A stretch of DNA of 64,000 bases from Fodinicola feengrottensis. GTDB taxonomy: Bacteria > Actinomycetota > Actinomycetes > Mycobacteriales > HKI-0501. Location of the stretch: contig NZ_WOTO01000002.1 of assembly GCF_010993775.1 (NCBI RefSeq), forward strand, positions 124,001 to 188,000. Reading direction: 5' to 3'. Below the pieces are notes generated by a model that saw only the letters and a program-made list of their open reading frames with translations, was not told the origin of the DNA and did no database searches. Position numbers and translations under genes: made by a program. Positions 62,585 through 64,000 of the stretch are shown one piece after another (within the stretch, counting starts at the first letter, position 1; every line of letters begins with the position of its first letter).

Positions 62585-64000
62585 TTCCAGGTCGAGTTTC
62601 GTAGAATGTCCGGCAGGCTCGGATTCTGCCAATCGTCCACGATGAGGACTTGGGCGTCAGGGAGATACCAGCTGCGTTCCACGAACGAGACATTCTCGTT
62701 CGCGTCTTCCGGCCGGCCGCCCATCAGCGCGGACCGCGGCACACACTGGATCCGCCATTCCCGGTAGTCGGCCGAACGTCCACCCACCATTTCCTTGGCT
62801 GACTTCACCAGCACCGGCTGTTTGTCGCCGCCGGTGCCCAACCGTGGCATGGGCGGGCAGTTGAATCCCTGGTCCTGCGAATCCATCAGGGCCGCCGGCT
62901 GATCGAGCCGATAGGGGGCGGACGCGCCGCTGGCCGCGGTGATCCAGCTCTGGTCCAGCACCATCACCCCTGGACAGCCACCGGTCAGCTGGCCGTCCGG
63001 GCAGGGTTTGCCGGTGGTGACCCAGAAACCACCGTACTGGTGATTGTCCGGCACTACCGCGGCCCGCCAGTTAGGTGGTGCGGCGAGGCTGAGTTTTCCC
63101 ACATCCAAGGGCGTAGGCGGGGCAGGTGTTTGGAACTTGGTGTCGGTGGTGTGCCACAGCGGGAATTTCGTGGTGATGGTGGCGAGAGTCTTCTTCTTTC
63201 CGAAGTCGCGAAACCGCAGGTCCAGCTCCATCTCCGCGGTCAACTCCAGCTTGAAGACCAGGGCCACTGCGGCCGAACCTGGTTCCACCGAGAACTCCGG
63301 TCCGGCGCCCACCTCGACGCTGAGGCCCAGCCACGCGGTTCCGGTCGGATCGCCGCCCTTCAGGCCAAAGGTGAGTCCCAGGTCGCCGCCCACCGATGCG
63401 CTGACCGACGTACCAGGGACTACTTGCTGGGAAATGTTCCTGGTGGCGACATCACTGACGCTGAAGAGGGGCTTGTTGTCCTTGATGCCGGCGTGGACGG
63501 TGGCATCGAAACCGAGTGTGGTCGCCGCGCTGGTGTGCACCCCCACGGACACGAACGGCGAGAGCTCGCATTTCAACGATACTGGGCCGACCCGTACCAG
63601 CTTGCCGATGACCTTGTCGCATAAGCTGTTGAGTAGGGTGAAACCCTTCGCTTTCTCAAACTTCAGCTCGCAGTTCAGTGCGGCCGCGACCTGCCCATCG
63701 AAGCTGATGTGAGGATTGAGGGTGGCGGTGAGCTTAATGGACACTTTTGGCGGCGCCAGGCCCCATTTAAAGGATCCGCCGAATTTCGGGGACAAATCGT
63801 GGATCGCGAGCGCCAACTGGGGCGCCTTCATACCTTCGGTGTCGCAGCTCCCCGCACCCTCGATGCCACCCTTCTCGCCGGTCTTCCATTTTCCGTAGCT
63901 CTCGATCGCCTTCCCGAAATCAAAGGAGAAATCAGGATGCGAAGGAGACTCGTACAGTGCTGGTACGACGCTGGTCGACGAGTCGTCGGACAGGTCGAAG
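62581..64000 (-). CDS. Large beta-rich protein of unknown function (5' end outside window)
   Basis: The frame is open from the window edge to TGA 62581, 472 codons, without a convincing start; ATG 63831 is internal. The region has alternating hydrophobic strands (VSIKLTATLNPHISFDGQVA, VSASVGGDLGLTFGLKGGDP, FKLELTAEMELDLRFRDFG). A C-terminal part has cysteines (KPCPDGQLTGGCPGVMVLDQ, QGFNCPPMP, IQCVPRSA) and ends SLPDILRNSTW. This suggests an exported multi-domain beta protein with a disulphide-bonded end. No family was recognised. The frame is intact across the visible part. Confidence 0.7.
   Translation of the reverse strand, partial: FDLSDDSSTSVVPALYESPSHPDFSFDFGKAIESYGKWKTGEKGGIEGAGSCDTEGMKAPQLALAIHDLSPKFGGSFKWGLAPPKVSIKLTATLNPHISFDGQVAAALNCELKFEKAKGFTLLNSLCDKVIGKLVRVGPVSLKCELSPFVSVGVHTSAATTLGFDATVHAGIKDNKPLFSVSDVATRNISQQVVPGTSVSASVGGDLGLTFGLKGGDPTGTAWLGLSVEVGAGPEFSVEPGSAAVALVFKLELTAEMELDLRFRDFGKKKTLATITTKFPLWHTTDTKFQTPAPPTPLDVGKLSLAAPPNWRAAVVPDNHQYGGFWVTTGKPCPDGQLTGGCPGVMVLDQSWITAASGASAPYRLDQPAALMDSQDQGFNCPPMPRLGTGGDKQPVLVKSAKEMVGGRSADYREWRIQCVPRSALMGGRPEDANENVSFVERSWYLPDAQVLIVDDWQNPSLPDILRNSTWK

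Overview
The window is 64 kb of high-GC DNA (roughly two-thirds G+C) with GTG and TTG starts, frequent ATGA/GTGA start-stop overlaps, ANTAR, SigF-type partner-switching and PknB-type kinase genes. All of this fits a soil-type actinomycete (Actinomycetota). I cannot name the genus from the sequence. No rRNA, tRNA, CRISPR array, insertion sequence, prophage or plasmid gene was recognised, and the layout looks like ordinary chromosome rich in regulation and catabolism.

Layout. 0-10.3 kb: end of an MBL-fold hydrolase, a secreted clan GH-A glycosidase with three discoidin-like repeats facing its likely GntR/LacI-type regulator, an RlpA-like cell-wall protein, a Tat-exported PhoD phosphatase behind two bacterial PH-domain membrane proteins, and a CaiB/BaiF CoA-transferase. 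10.3-17.7 kb: small secreted proteins, an amidohydrolase, an SDR, a DUF445 protein, a YiiM-like MOSC protein, an AurF-like diiron oxygenase and a secreted TAP-like peptidase. 17.9-21.1 kb: ectABCD, for ectoine and hydroxyectoine. 21.0-24.9 kb: an aminotransferase divergent from a MocR regulator, a small membrane protein and an XRE regulator. 25.0-34.0 kb: an Atu/Liu-like operon (AtuA, two acyl-CoA dehydrogenases, both acyl-CoA carboxylase subunits, enoyl-CoA hydratase, TetR) with a candidate TetR operator in front. 34.1-40.7 kb: an esterase, an MFS exporter, two tandem membrane Ser/Thr kinases and an FHA protein. 41.0-45.2 kb: a Tat-exported GH116-like glycosidase carrying a triple-repeat insertion. 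45.2-56.6 kb: a methyltransferase, then a stress-signalling cluster (RsbW-like, SigF-like, two SpoIIE phosphatases, STAS, second RsbW-like, and a seven-HAMP hybrid histidine kinase). 56.7-62.5 kb: a GT2, an MprAB-like two-component pair, and a flavin electron-transfer module (ferric-reductase-like membrane protein, flavinylation-target protein, ApbE). 62.5-64 kb: a large beta-rich protein running off the edge.

A caution governs everything. About 45 single-site reading-frame breaks occur in otherwise well-conserved genes, often at homopolymers or GC-dinucleotide runs, and in most cases the protein continues in another frame. They hit housekeeping-type and accessory genes alike, so I read them as indel errors in a draft assembly rather than as pseudogenes. 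I give full-length gene spans and note each break. Where a break would erase a stop (PH protein/PhoD, kinase 1/kinase 2, acyl-CoA dehydrogenase/carboxyltransferase) the apparent fusions are probably artefacts.

The parts most worth following up are the partner-switching/poly-HAMP cluster, the kinase with an MmpS-like ectodomain, the flavin-transfer module, the GH116 repeat insertion, and several sharp palindromes at promoters or starts (ectA, AtuA operon, diiron oxygenase, glycosidase/GntR, MocR).
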